Origin: Selaginella tamariscina
Lineage: Eukaryota > Streptophyta > Lycopodiopsida > Selaginellales > Selaginellaceae
Direction: 5' to 3'
NCBI GenBank assembly: GCA_003024785.1
Contig: PUQB01000321.1
Span: 159,501-223,500 of the forward strand
Length of the DNA stretch: 64,000 bases
Shown here: one piece after another, positions 47,170 through 59,290 of the stretch
Layout: each line of letters opens with the position of its first letter
Position numbering within the stretch: position 1 is the first letter of the stretch
The notes under the pieces: generated by a model
Told to the model about the DNA's origin: nothing
Databases searched by the model: none
What the model saw: only the letters and a program-made list of their open reading frames with translations
Translations under genes and position numbers: made by a program

Positions 47170-48028
47170 TTAGCTTGCTTGTTGGTTTCTCCTCCGGTTT
47201 ACAGTGACACGTTTGCCAGGATCGGGAGGAACAATTGATGTTCTGTGCGATGGGGGAGAGGACAAAGAGAATGAATACTTGGGCTTTGAGAAGGAGTGCA
47301 AAGAGATGTTGTAAATCCCAGCCTCTGACGAAATCAACCAAAATACGATCAGATAGCAAGTACAGAGTCCCAATGGAAAGTGTTACTTTATCTCCTTCGA
47401 CTTCTCTCGTCGAGTGGAGGTGCACTTTCTTGCTCGCAAGTCTCCAGACTCTACACCATTACTACTATACAATACTACTACTACTGTTGTACAATTGCAA
47501 TACTACTACTACTACGGTGCATGACTGGGGAAGCAAACAACCACTATGGGTTGGGGAACGCAAAGAAAGGGGCACAATACAACCAATGCAGGAAAGAGGC
47601 CTGGGTAGAGGTGGCATTTATATTAGTACAACCTGATTTTTCCACGTTTTGTTTTTTTTTCCTTCTTCCTGACCTCTCACTTACAGGTTGCTTGCAGCAT
47701 GAGATTTGTTGGCTGGTGACAATCTTTTGTAGCAATGCCAGTACACAGTCTTCATGTACTTCGGAATGACACCTTTCCAGCAGGAGGTACTACAAACTTC
47801 AGAGTGAGCAACCGGCAGGCAGCTCTAAACTTCCAGCTTCCAACTGGCCCGTCCGTGTCGCTGCCTCAAGAACATATGCCGTGTCATACTGGGACGGCAA
47901 CCCGCACAGGAACGTGTCTACCAGCAGTCCACAAAATGTGCATTGCCAATGACTTAACATCAATAGCATATTCGCTTTTCTGTTCCGTTTATAACCCTAA
48001 CATTTAGGGCTTCGTTTTGGGAGCGGGT
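47170..48028. other. Spacer with ACT trinucleotide repeat
   Basis: Contains ACTACTACT runs near 47460-47515. Several open frames of 60-130 codons overlap on both strands without recognisable motifs, and I do not call any of them. Confidence 0.4.
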
Positions 48029-50173
48029 ATGGCGCCGGTGATTGTAGATTGGAAGGCTGTAGTGGATGAGCTGCCTGTACTCTCTCCGAAGGAGAAGCGT
48101 CAGATCAAGCAGAACATCGAAGCTTCTGCGGAGGTGGAACTGGCTCAAGAAAATGTTGATGATAAAGAGAAGCTGCTGGATTTCTTCAGGTGGTACGTCT
48201 ATCCATTTGATGATCCAGCTGTTCCAAAGTTCCTGGACGATCTAAACGCCCGGATCATCAGCGACATGGCACGGTCTTCCAACCTCAAGAAGCAGAAGTT
48301 GGACATGCAAATTGCCTCGCAGCAGGTGAACTTGGGTGCCCAATTTAAGAATGTGGATTTGTCAAATCTTTGATCTGGCTCCCGCCTGTGGACAACAAGT
48401 CTAGCCTCGGCCGGGTAAACTCAACGAGGGTGGACAGGAAGCAGCTGGAACGCATCGAGGCATTTGACTTCATGGGCTTCCCTGGTCGTCCTTTCTCTCG
48501 TCTCTTTGCCGAGAACAAGGAAGCTTTTGTGAGAGATTTGACAGCGGCCGGGGCATTGGAGCAGCGAGCAACCAACGAGATGGTTGACAGCTTGAAGAAG
48601 GACTCGTACAAGCGACAGGTCCACTTTCTCGTCAGCTACGCTGAGGCAATTGCGCGCGCACGGAATGTGCCCATACAAATTACAATGCTCAATCGGGATT
48701 CAGGGCTGTCACTTGGTCAGTATTACAGGATACCGGACGTTTTTTTCCGTATAGGTGCCAGATGCAACCTTTTGGAGCAGAAGACTGAGGAGCCGAACTC
48801 AGGATATCTTGAAAGTCGAAGAGGCTCGAGGGCAGCTGGTGGTCACAGGCAATATGTTGTATCTGAAGCGAAGCAAGTATCACGGAATTGCTGGAAAGAG
48901 CGAGATGTGCGGTTTCGTTGGGACTGGACTCAGGGTGCAGTGTGTGTATCAAGCACACGAGTACGAAAAGAGACCTCAGACGGTAGACGGACCTTTGCTT
49001 CTTTTGGCGAACGGCGACTACTCTCCTGGCCAGCTTTTTACTATCGACATGGACATGCCCTGTGTCCAGTGGATAGGGGCAATGCTTGACAGGCAAATAC
49101 TGGAAGAAGCAGGATTCGAGCTGCGGGCAGCGTTTCCAGGGATGCTTTTTCTCGCCACAATCTCGAGCTGAAAGCCACCAGCGGCTACTCTATAGGCGAA
49201 CAGTTTTTGGAAATTCCAGTGCAAAGCCGAATGGATGAGAAGGTGACGGTTGTCATCACAGAAATTGCACTACAGACAGAGACTAGTCTGGTTTTCAGAG
49301 TTTCATGGCGAGGCGAGGACTGGTGGCTCAAGCTTGGGCCAGACGTGCAACGCCGGGCGGAGGCGCTCCAGACATTAGAGCAGGAATGGATGTGGGAGAG
49401 ATGGTTTCAGACGGAGAGGGATATGTTTTTCAGAGCTCAGCTCGGTGAGACAGGTGCTTTTCCGGTGATGGTGGAGGTTCAAGGCTTGCGAAAGGCCAGC
49501 GATGCTTGTCAAGGATGTGGGGGATCCGCTGAAAGACTTCTTCTGTTTTCCTCCATGACACCCCCACAAGTTTACGACATGAGCAAGCAGCTTTATGAAG
49601 TGCTGCAATGCTGCGCTCAGAAGGGTGTTTACCACGGGGATGTTTCTCTACAGAACATCTGCTGCAAGGATGGCACCTACAGCTTGATAGACTGGGGCCT
49701 CGCATACGGCTCGGCATTTCCAAAGTTCGTTGAAGCAGTTGACAGTGATGGCCTTATCTCGTGTCAAGACTGCGATGCCTGGGATTCCGAACTGGGAGTT
49801 GTCCTCGAACTGGTACTTCATGGGTATGAGGCCGCATGATAGCGTCAGCGACTTGGAGAGCCTGCTATATTGCTGCCTGAAAATTCTAAACGAGAATTCG
49901 CTGCCGTGGAGCAAGGTTGCGGAGAGTGGGAGCGAGGATGACGTTCTCGAACTCAGGCGAAAGTACTTGCCGGTCTTGGTGGCAGAAAAGACTGGTCACC
50001 TCTACGAGCCTTTGCTAGCGCACCTCAAACGGTATGTATGGATGGATTTCTTTTGTCTTGCTCTCACTAATTACAGGGCTGGGCATCCCCTGATCATAGA
50101 TAATACAACGCGTAAGGGTACTTCTTTCAGCACTGGCCAGCTCAAGCCTGCTTTCAAAGTTACAGCAGGGTAA
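48029..50173 (+). CDS. CK1/VRK-like protein kinase with a long unknown N-terminal region, frame-broken
   Basis: It starts MAPVIVDWKAVVDELPVLSP. The coding signal hops frames: 48029-48373, about 48370-48715, 48755-49171, about 49140-49800 and about 49760-50034. At the first shift one extra T (CTTTTGATC) would restore the frame; another shift lies at the T run in ATGCTTTTTCTC. A 39-bp GT-AG segment lies at 48716-48754. The C-terminal part is a kinase: a likely ATP-site lysine in WWLKLG, catalytic loop YHGDVSLQNI (HGD for HRD), DWGLAYGS (DWG for DFG), and SVSDLESLLYCCLKILN then SLPW, as in casein kinase 1 and VRK kinases. A donor near 50034 and an acceptor at 50079 suggest a last intron. The first 350 or so residues match no domain I know. 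Function is unknown. Confidence 0.6.
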
Positions 50174-50780
50174 TGAACAGGCTTGCCGAAAGCTCTCCCT
50201 CCTGGTTCGTTGAAGAAGACTTTCGATTTTGGGTTAACCTTCAACATTTTTTCTTTTAATGGTTTGACAGGCACCACATCGGCGTGGACTAGAGAATTAG
50301 TTTGCGTCGACTTCGTTCACTAATCTGAAAATAAAGAAAGCGAATGAATAGAACAATTGAAGCAAAGCAAATTCCAACGAAGTTTCATTTAGTGACGTTG
50401 ACCATGATGATGTGTTGATGAACTTGCAAAACTCTCCTCCTCGAATGATTCTTCTTCACAGTGATCTCCTCTTCACCTCTCCAGGTACTCCTCTTGTTCT
50501 CGTTGATAGAGTTTGATCTCTTAGGATTACGCATTGGTCAAGCTCCTCTTGTTCTCGTTGATAGAGTTTGATCTCTTAGGATCTACGCATTGGTCATCTT
50601 GACCCTAGAGTTTCTTGTGCCGGAGGAGACCCGATTCTTGTGTCAGAGCTGCTGGTTCTCTAGATCTTAGTAGTTACCCTGAACCCTCAGGTAGACCCAA
50701 GTTTTGAACACCCCGAGGTTTTTGCATATGACAGTGCTAGTCTGCTAGAAGCTCAGCTTGAAGGGGCTCCGACTCCTGTA
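50174..50780. other. 3' flank with 55-bp tandem duplication
   Basis: The unit CTCCTCTTGTTCTCGTTGAT ... CGCATTGGTCA occurs twice at 50488-50596. No gene is seen. Confidence 0.6.
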
Positions 50781-50872
50781 ATGCTCCTTGGACGAGAAGT
50801 GACCCTGGAAAATGAGGGAAAGGTACTATACCTTCCTGATTGCCTGGGATTGGCTGGAGTGATTCTTGATCC

Positions 50873-51238
50873 TTACGCTGATTCTGATTTGCCTCCATGT
50901 CGTCGTCTTCCACCGGCTTGGACTGCTCTGGCCTCAGGGTGGACTGTGTCCACTAATGGCTGGACTATATCTTGAATCGGGATCCTATAGTTGGCGCTTC
51001 GCTTGGACTTCCTTGTTGATTGTGGTCCGCTTATGGAGGTGTCTCCCAGGTTGTCCAGCCGCAAAATTGTACAATTGTTCGGCAGCTTGACTCCAATCGG
51101 ATGGATGTCATAGAATTTGTCGAAGGTGAAAGTGTCAGAGTATTTGCCACCAGGAACAGGGCTTGATCCGCTGCCAATAAAACCCGATGGCAATGATCTT
51201 GGCCCCCTCCCCTGCTCGGCGTTGACGTAAGCCCACAC
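50873..51238 (-). CDS. Hypothetical protein fragment
   Basis: A minus-strand open frame of about 120 codons with coding-like composition: WAYVNAEQGRGPRSLPSGFI, then SGSSPVPGGKYSDTFTFDKF and YDIHPIGVKLPNNC. It stays open past its first candidate start (SNKFVWAY), and a copia LTR begins 30 bp upstream at 51268, so a gene may have been cut by that insertion. I do not recognise the family. Alternating Gly/Ser/Pro and beta-rich character is all that can be said. Confidence 0.35.
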   Translation of the reverse strand: MWAYVNAEQGRGPRSLPSGFIGSGSSPVPGGKYSDTFTFDKFYDIHPIGVKLPNNCTILRLDNLGDTSISGPQSTRKSKRSANYRIPIQDIVQPLVDTVHPEARAVQAGGRRRHGGKSESA

Positions 51239-51267
51239 AAACTTGTTGCTGAATCCATTGCTGGTCC

Positions 51268-51402
51268 TGTTAGAAATGAGAGAACTTGAGAGAGCTCACT
51301 GTTGCTCTGAATGAATGAGGTGCTAAGCACAAACACACACCACTTCCACACCCACTACATGGCTGGTCCTAAATACTGAAGTTTCAGCTTCATCTTCCAA
51401 CA
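51268..51402 (-). mobile_element. Short (135-bp) LTR of a Ty1/copia element
   Basis: On the plus strand it runs TGTTAGAAATGAG ... CTTCCAACA, with TGTT/AACA ends. On the minus strand it follows the copia coding end and a purine tract (TTGAGGGGGAG), so it is the 3' LTR. Only this LTR is seen. Confidence 0.65.
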
Positions 51403-51790
51403 TTCAGCTTGATTGTCTCTTCAAGACTCCCCCTCAATCAAGTGATGAAGTCCAAGTGCTATGTTCAAATGCCGTTGGATGAAGAGATTTGGTTGGTACT
51501 TCCAAACTACCTATCCTCAAATCAAATGAAAACGTACCCTAATATGCTTGGATCTTCAACGATATTGAGAGTTCTTAGTCAAATCTATTGCACTCCGATT
51601 GTGATAGAAGAGCTTCGTAAACTGATGTTGGGACTACAGCATTAAACCAGCTCAGCCAAATGGCTTCTTGAGCAACTACAATCCTAGAAACATACTCTAC
51701 TTCAGTGATTGATAGTGCTGTAATTGGTCATCGCTTGCTACACTAAGCGATGGCTCCACTTCCCAAACTAAATGTCAGGAACGAAGCCGT
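51403..51790 (-). pseudogene. Ty1/copia RNase H and polyprotein C-terminus, truncated
   Basis: Read on the minus strand: LGSGAIA, then SKR then PITALSITEVEYVS, AQEAIWLSWF, then SAIDLTKNSQY and SKHIRVRFHLI. These match the copia RNase H segment and the DNQSAI...TKHIxVRxH end, in order. Stops and one frameshift are present. The reverse transcriptase and integrase parts are missing, because the sequence beyond 51790 is different. Confidence 0.75.
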
Positions 51791-52619
51791 CTACATAAAA
51801 AACAAAGTTAAATTAAAAAGATGAGAACAAAACAAGAGATTTGACTCTTAAATTAGTATTGAATTAAAATACTTAACTATGATTAGGGTTGCCCTTATAT
51901 ACTTAAAAAAGGGGAGCTAGATGTATCTTTGGTGACCCTTATTCTTATCTGTATTTATATTTATATCCATGTATGTGTGACATAGTCAAATTGTCACACC
52001 TCTCCCCTCCTTTGAGAGTTGGGCTTGTTGGAATAACAATGTCACAAGCATGTTGAAAGTTCACCACGGGTTCCCATGAACATTCACTTAGAGGGCAGTC
52101 AACAAAGTAATAGAGTGAATAGTAAAAGAATTTACAATCCAAGATTTTGTTAACTTCGTATTCCAAATTGTTATAATTATAATTGAAACTGGAGATAGCA
52201 AAGTTCAACTAAGGAGCATGTTCTAATGGTATGTCTCAAGAAGTGAAACATGGAATACCAAATGGATATGCATTGAGGAAGTAAGTTCCAATCAATAGGC
52301 CACATCATTGATATGGGATGCCACTGGGTAGAAGAGGAGGGGCCTTAGGACGAGGCAAGAGAGCTCAAAAATTCAAGTAGCTCATCTTCGACATTAGTCT
52401 TGAGGAAGAATGCAAGAAACTTTGGAACTGACTAGAGGCTTTATATATGGAACTTATTAAGCCAAATGCAAGATTGCCAAATTAAACACAAGAAATGTGA
52501 GAGTCATCAAGAGAATCACCAAAGGCAAGAGAAATGTAGAACTAGAAGGCCCCCTTCAAGATCATTGAGCTTGAGCTCAAATGAGGACCCTAAGCATTGG
52601 CATCATTGACTCATGCATT
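51791..52619. other. Intergenic, no gene seen
   Basis: AT-rich sequence with runs like TATTTATATTTATATCCATG near 51950. The minus-strand frame at 51945-52208 lacks coding character. Confidence 0.4.
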
Positions 52620-53170
52620 CCTTATCCAGTGATCATGACATTTCCTCACCAATGATAGTGGTTCTAAGTTCTGCTCCAACTTTAAGTTGGCTAAGATGGA
52701 GGCATTCTCAAACAGGGATCCATCACTACATTGGAAATTCAAGCCTTAGGTGCAAGTAATCAAGGTTCACATATGCTACACTAGTGCACTTCTAAGGTCC
52801 TAGTGCTGGAGAGGCAGAAGATCTTGTATGCCAAATCTCTACTTGAAGCCAGGGTGCAACTTAGTGAACTCAAGGTCATATGATGGAAATATATGAAAAA
52901 ATATCTTTTGGAATTGTATATGGGACAGGATTGAGAGCTTATAGCTCAAGTTGAAACAAGGTAATATGTTAGTTAGGCTATTACTAAGTATTCTTGCAAA
53001 GACTTATGCTTGTAATGAAATGTTTGATTCTAACAAGTTCCACAACTTAATGAAAGGTTTGAACAAAGAGACCCATAACACATTCAACGCACATACGCCC
53101 CTTAAACAAGTTCAAGCATGTTACTAGGTATTACCCAAATTTTAGAGATGAAAAGTGTCATGTTAAATTC
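52620..53170 (+). mobile_element. Gypsy-type gag fragment
   Basis: Matches 57130-57640 in order (AACTTTAAGTTGGCTAAG, CCTAGTGCTGGAGAG, AACAAGTTCAAGCATGTTAC). The reading is broken by stops. It is cut by an LTR fragment at 53224. Confidence 0.6.
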
Positions 53171-53223
53171 TTAACTGTTAACTTTTGACTTGGTGAGTGA
53201 TCGAAGCAAACAAGTTCATATTG

Positions 53224-54000
53224 GTGTTAGAGTTTTTACTTGGTGCCATGAAGGCGTCTTGCCAAATGCTAACCCTAAACCCTATCTGGAAACCCCATAA
53301 AATTTGATAAGTAACCCATATTAGGAACCCATCCCTTATGAATTTAAACCTCTAGCTAACCAAGTCCATGAATGAGGCTCACCTTGTGAATCAAGATATG
53401 TGGGCCAGTCGAGTGTAGGTATTGTTCCTAACTTGGCGTGGTTGAGGCGGTCAAAGTAAGGCCTCAACCATTAGTTTTATGAAATGTAAACTCGGGCAAT
53501 GCTTTTGAGCTTGCGAACAGTTTTTTATATCAAAGGAATTTAACTAATCCTTGGAAGTGACGTACCTAGTCACAAAGAAGTAATCCTGCCAATGGTAAGG
53601 ATAAGCCAACCCAAAGGTGGGACATACCCCTATCATATAAAAGTTAGGCAGCATAACATAAGGTTGTGCCTTGATGATTACCGTGTGCCTTGATGATTAC
53701 ATCGGTAGGAGAATAACAAGCTCTTTTTAAATCCCAAAACTATCACTACATACTTTACCTTATTTTTTGGCTAGCACAGAATGTGAGTATTCTAACCTTA
53801 ACCTAACCCTTTTTGAAAAAAACCTAACTTAGAACATCAAACCAAGAGAGAGTTTTTAAATGCAGGTGCTAGAAATTCACAAGTCCATTATGTGGGCCTG
53901 TTTTTTCTACACCTAGAGTTCATTAACATAACTTGGTAGATAACAATAATTAACCTTCAAGGTAAAGGGTCGAGTCGTAATAAAAACTACGATAGTCGAC
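53224..54000 (-). mobile_element. Diverged LTR fragment, minus orientation
   Basis: Starts TGTTAGAGTTTTTAC and ends near GGGTCGAGTCGTAATAAAAA, like the minus-strand LTR at 40440-42126, but with the central 900 bp missing. Confidence 0.6.
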
Positions 54001-54279
54001 TAATTAACATTGACATAAGACAAGCGACTATAAAGAGATCATCAAACAAAGGAATTGCTTCTAGTTCAATGACAAAGTCTTAAGAGTAGACTTAGTGATT
54101 CTATTGTGGTATAGTTGGGTTGGCTTTGACTTCGAGAAATTTGGTGAAGTCAAAAGGCATATGCTGAAAGGCATTTGCTAAAGTGAGACGTAAGTCCCAA
54201 CGGTTCGGGTGAATGCAAAGAGCATTAAGGAAACCAAGTTCACCACGAGTCTTCTCTCAACGAGCTTGTTGATGCCACA

Positions 54280-56205
54280 TCCATCCTTTCCTAAAAGGGG
54301 CACATGGTAGAAGCCCAAACAAGGTTGCCCATGGGGGGGAGGGGGGGAGATTGTACCATTAGGAAGGGGAGGTACATGGGGAGGAGGCATGGGACTTGAG
54401 GGGCAAAGCAACTCTCCTTCCCGAGTGGTGAGCTAAAGGGTTGAGGTCCTAAGAGTGAGTTGGTTGGCCTGTAATACATTGTCAAAAAGCTCTCTTTAAG
54501 AGCTACACAGGTTGTTGAAAGGGTCGAAGGCAATTGGCACACTGTCCGAGAGTAATGAGCTATGGAAAGTTTGGAAGGATGTAGCAACCACCGATGAGCG
54601 TTGTTCCATATAAATCTTACCTTGTTGGGAAGCTCTCGTCGTGCACAACTTTGCTGAAAGCTCAACATCCATCCTTTCCTAAAAGGGGCACATGGTGGAA
54701 GCCCAAACAAGGTTGCCCATGGGGGGGAGGGGGGGAGATTGTACCATTAGGAAGGGGAGGTACATGGGGAGGAGGCATGGGACTTGAGGGGCAAAGCAAC
54801 TCTCCTTCCCGAGTGGTGAGCTAAAGGGTTGAGGTCCTAAAGAGTGAATTGGTTGGCCTGTAATACATGTCAAAAAGCTCTCTTTGAGAGCTACAAGGTT
54901 GTTGAAAGGGTCAAAGGCAATTGGCACACTGCCTGAGAGTAATGAGCTATGGAAAGTTTGGAAGGATGTAGCAACCACCGATGAGCGTTGTTCCATATGA
55001 ATCTTTACCTTGTTGGGAAGCTCATCGTCGTGCACAACTTTGCCGAAAGCTCAACATCCATCCTTTCCTAAAAGGGCACATGGTGGAAGCCAAACAAGGT
55101 TGCCCATGGGGGGGAGGGGGGGAGATTGTACCATTAGGAAGGGGAGGTACATGGGGAGGAGGCATGGGACTTGAGGGGCAAAGCAACTCTCCTTCCCGAG
55201 TGGTGAGCTAAAGGGTTGAGGTCCTAAGAGTGAATTGGTTGGCCTGTAATACATTGTCAAAAAGCTCTCTTTGAGAGCTACAAGGTTGTTGAAAGGGTCA
55301 AAGGCAATTGGCACACTGCCTGAGAGTAATGAGCTATGGAAAGTTTGGAAAGGATGTAGCAACCACCGATGAGCGTTGTTCCATATGAATCTTACCTTGT
55401 TGGAAGCTCTCGTCGTGCACAACTTTGCCGAAAGCTCAACATCCATCCTTTCCTAAAAGGGGCACATGGTGGAAGCCCAAACAAGGTTGCCCATGGGGGG
55501 GAGGGGGGGAGATTGTACCATTAGGAAGGGGAGGTACATGGGGAGGAGGCATGGGACTTGAGGGGCAAAGCAACTCTCCTTCCCGAGTGGTGAGCTAAAG
55601 GGTTGAGGTCCTAAGAGTGAGTTGGTTGGCATGTAATACATTGTCAAAAAGCTCTCTTTGAGAGCTACAAGGTTGTTGAAAGGGTCGAAGGCAATTGGCA
55701 CACTGCCTGAGAGTAATGAGCTATGGAAAGTTTGGAAGGATGTAGCAACCACCGATGAGCGTTGTTCCATATGAATCTTACCTTGTTGGGAAGCTCTCGT
55801 CGTGCACAACTTTGCCAAAAGCTCAACATCCATCCTTTCCTAAAAGGGGCACATGGAGGTTGCCCATGGGGGGGAGGGGGGGAGATTGTACCATTAGGAA
55901 GGGGAGGTACATGGGGAGGAGGCATGGGACTTGAGGGGCAAAGCAACTCTCCTTCCCGAGTGGTGAGCTAAAGGGTTGAGGTCCTAAGAGTGAGTTGGTT
56001 GGCCTGTAATACATTGTCAAAAGCTCTCTTTGAGAGCTACAAGGTTGTTGAAAGGATCGAAGGCAATTGGCACTGCCCGAGAGTAATGAGCTATGGAAAG
56101 TTTGGAAGGATGTAACAACCACCGATGAGCGTTGTTCCATATGAATCTTACCTTATTGGGAAGCTCTCGTCATACACAACTTTGCCGAAAGCTCAACATG
56201 GTCTA
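54280..56205 (+). repeat. Tandem array, five units of about 387 bp, with G-runs
   Basis: Units begin at about 54282, 54670, 55059, 55443 and 55831 (word CATCCTTTCCTAAAAGG). The last is partial and carries a small deletion. Every unit holds GGGGGGGAGGGGGGGAG followed by GGAAGGGGAGG and GGGGAGGAGGCATGGG. Units are nearly identical, with 1-bp indels and a few substitutions. Because 387 is a multiple of three, open frames run across unit borders on the minus strand (Pro-rich), but they shift at indels and are not convincing genes. Confidence 0.95.
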
Positions 56206-59200
56206 AGGCATGGTTGTCAAGGTATTTAGCTTAACAAGTGATGGTGCAAGTTTTGATGAGATGTCAATTTCCATTAAGTGAGGTGACCTTGACTTGACTT
56301 AGCGGAGCCATCAACTACGACCCACTTGAACCGCTCCTGGACGTGATTCTAGGCGCTGGTGATTCCAACGATAGACCCAGAAACAAAGGGGGTTACTCCC
56401 CAGAGGACTTGATGCCATGGATATCCCATCGGGACGCCGTGAAGGCTAGGGGGTGTGTGCGTTCTTGATGCATGATTGCTTGAGCATTTTAGGAGCCTCA
56501 AGATGTTTGAGTTGCTAACTGGTGTGCTCTGGGCAACAACCTTGCTAGTGTGATAAGTGCCATTGCCTAAGACATAGGTGTTGGAATCCGTTGTGTTTCT
56601 GTGTCAAAGGGAGGGTGATTTTTGAACTTCGAGGCTCCAAGCGGCTTGGCAAGGTAACAAAGTCACTCTAAGGAAGAAATTTGTGGTTTGGTGGTTTTTA
56701 ACATTACAAATAGTATCAAAGCTAGTTTCATAGTTTACTTACGTTTTAGGCATGAAACGATCCAAGGACCGTAAGGATGTCAAGTGAGAGTGAACCCTCA
56801 GCCCCACTTCATCAAGAGGAAGCACCTCGGTTAGAGGCGGTTGAGTTGGAAAATTGAGATAGTCCCTTGTCAGATGTGACTCCCAAAGAAGAATGTGAAA
56901 GGCTTCCGGAGTGGCTAAAGAAGTTGGATGAGGAGTTGGCGGAGGCCCAACTCAAGATTGTCAAGTTAGAGCACAAGAATGGCAAAAGCCAGAAGGACTC
57001 TAGCCCCTTTTCGATCTACTAGCTCTATTTTGGAGGATGAGGAACCAAGCACCAATGCCATCGGCTAAAGTCTCCCTCATCTAGCAGTAGTCGAGGAACT
57101 TCATCGGATGATTCCACCAGTGATTCTAGCTCCGAGAACTTTTGCCCCAAGCTCAAGTTAGCTAAGGTAGAACCTTTCTCAGACACGGAGCCATCGCTGC
57201 ATTAGAAGATCAAGCCTTGTGCAGGCAATTGAGGCTTGTATATCCTACACTAGGCACACTTCCAAGGTCCTAGTGCTAGAGAGCCAAAAGATCTTATTTG
57301 CAGTAGCTATGCTTGCTCCAAAGATTTAGAATGAATGGGAGGAGAGGCAAAGGCTGCTTAGAAAAGACAAGATTAGGCATTGGTTTTGGACTTGTATCTG
57401 GGCATGGACCGTGGCCTAACAGCTCGTGAGAACCTAGACGAGTTGAAGCAAGGTAGTACGTCTGCACGGGAATACTACATGGAATTCTTGTGAAGATCTA
57501 TGTCCATAAGGACATGTCCCACACCAATAAGTTTCACCAATTCATGAGGGGCTTGAACAAGAAAACACATGAGGCCTTCGATGCACACACGCCATTAAAC
57601 AAGTTCAAGCACATTACCAAGTACCTCACGCAAGTGCTGAGATGGGAAAGGCGTCGTGGTGATGGAGCACGCCACAAAAACAAGAACAAAGAGGTAGCCC
57701 ATCATGACACCTCCTCAAAGAACTACCGCAGAAATGCTTTTGGCATAGAGGGGCTGGCCAAACCTTGCTAACGCCAATGGTCTAGGCAAGAAACAGAACA
57801 AGTCAAGAAACTTCAAAGGTGGTGCGAAAAAGTTGGAGGAGTGAAAGTGACAACAAAGCCAATGGATTCTAAGACAATTCCAATGACCTATTTTCAGTGT
57901 GGCAAAATTGGACACTACGTCCTAAGGCGGTGGCCTTGCCACAACAAAACAGGTATGGTTGTGTGCAACGCAAGCCAGCCTTCCACTAGACAAGAGGACA
58001 AAAAGAGATTTGTTATACTTGTCAGTGGAACTTGTTGAACATGAGAAAAACTTACTCATTGATATAAGTTCAACTCACAACTTTCTTTCTGCAAGTTTAG
58101 TAGAGGAGGCGAAGCTCACAGTGCACAAGCTACACCAGGTCGACTTTGGTCAAGGAAGTCAATGCACTCAAGACGCAATGATTGACTTGCTAGTCCAAGC
58201 AAGAAACTGAATGCTGAGTTAGACTTCTTGTTATTGAACATGAAGGGTTTCAATGGCATTCTAGGCTTGGAGTGGTACCAAGTCACTTAAGAACAAAGGT
58301 CAATGCAAGGTGGAGCTGGACTATGGAGATGGAAGAACATTGCATTCTTATCTTCTCACACACAACGATTGTGCTAGGTTCATAGACAAAGTATGTTGTT
58401 GTTGTCGAGAGGACAAATGCAAAGGACACTCAAGTGTGATTGTGACATCAAGGCTTTCGGACTTTGCTTTGCAAAAGAAGCTAAGCCAACCCTTGACTTT
58501 GATGTAGTTCATTGGGTGTGGCAAAAGAAAAAACAAATGTTTTATGTTTGATGTTAATGTTTGATGTTTGATGTTATACTTGATTTTAACCAACCTTTTG
58601 AAATTGAATGTGATGCTTTAGGGTTTGCAACTAGAGAGGAGGAGGGCTCTTGTCTAAGAAACTTGCGAGAACACAAGCTATACGCCGAGATGAGTAATGT
58701 GAATTGGAAATTCACTTCTTGGGGCATCGAGTTGGTGGAGGAACGAACGGGATGGATCCTAAAAAAGTTCAAGGTGTTATGGACTAGGAGAAGCCTAAGA
58801 ACGTACGTGAAGTACAGGGCTTCCTTGGTCTAGCAAACACTTTGTTGAGGTGGCAAGGCCTCTCACCAACTTGACTCGAAAAGGAGGGCAGGAATGCAAT
58901 AAGGCATTCATTGAGTTGAAGTGTCAAATCACGTCAGCCCTAGTGTTGGTGCTACTTGATTTTAACCAACCTTTTGAAATTGAATGTGATGCTTTAGGGT
59001 TTGCAACTAGAGAGGAGGAGGGCTCTTGTCTAAGAAACTTTCCGATGCAGAACTCAAATGGTCAATCCATGATAAGGAGATGTATGTCATTATCACTGCC
59101 CTGGGTCAGTGAAAACACTACCTAGGACATCCTTTTCTGGACCACATCACCTTATGATTCTTTGGTAGTTAGTCAAAGATATCATCGCAACAATCGTGGC

Positions 59201-59290
59201 GATTGGACTTCTATGCACAATTCCCATGTACTATGGGGTATAAGACTGGGAAGGCAAACATAGCGCCGGATGCTCTAAGTATGTAAGAGG
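56206..59290 (+). mobile_element. Degenerate Ty3/gypsy element, internal region
   Basis: In order: acidic N-terminal gag (about 56770-57050), gag core (57400-57650, EYYMEF), a zinc knuckle at about 57890 (YFQCGKIGHYVLRR, first Cys replaced by Tyr), a protease remnant (LIDISSTHNFLSASLVEEAK, with the D-S/T-G motif lost), and RNase H with its connecting region (FLGLANT, VARPLTNLTRKGG, LDFNQPFEIECDAL, YKTGKANIAPDALS near 59260). Most of the reverse transcriptase is missing. Many stops and shifts are present, so it is not active. Flanking LTRs were not identified. Confidence 0.75.
58577..58664 (+). repeat. 88-bp direct duplication in the gypsy RNase H, first copy
   Basis: Identical to 58953-59040 (TACTTGATTTTAACCAACC ... 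CTAAGAAACTT). The second copy is in the proper context after TSALVLVL; the first follows a TTTGATGTTTGATGTT run. Confidence 0.9.

Noticed and set aside
54178..56140. Family of Pro-rich minus-strand proteins
   Set aside because: They arise because the 387-bp unit is a multiple of three. Frames change whenever a unit has a 1-bp indel, and no start is shared upstream of the array.
54280..56205. CRISPR-like array
   Set aside because: Units are long, contiguous and without unique spacers, and the window is eukaryotic.
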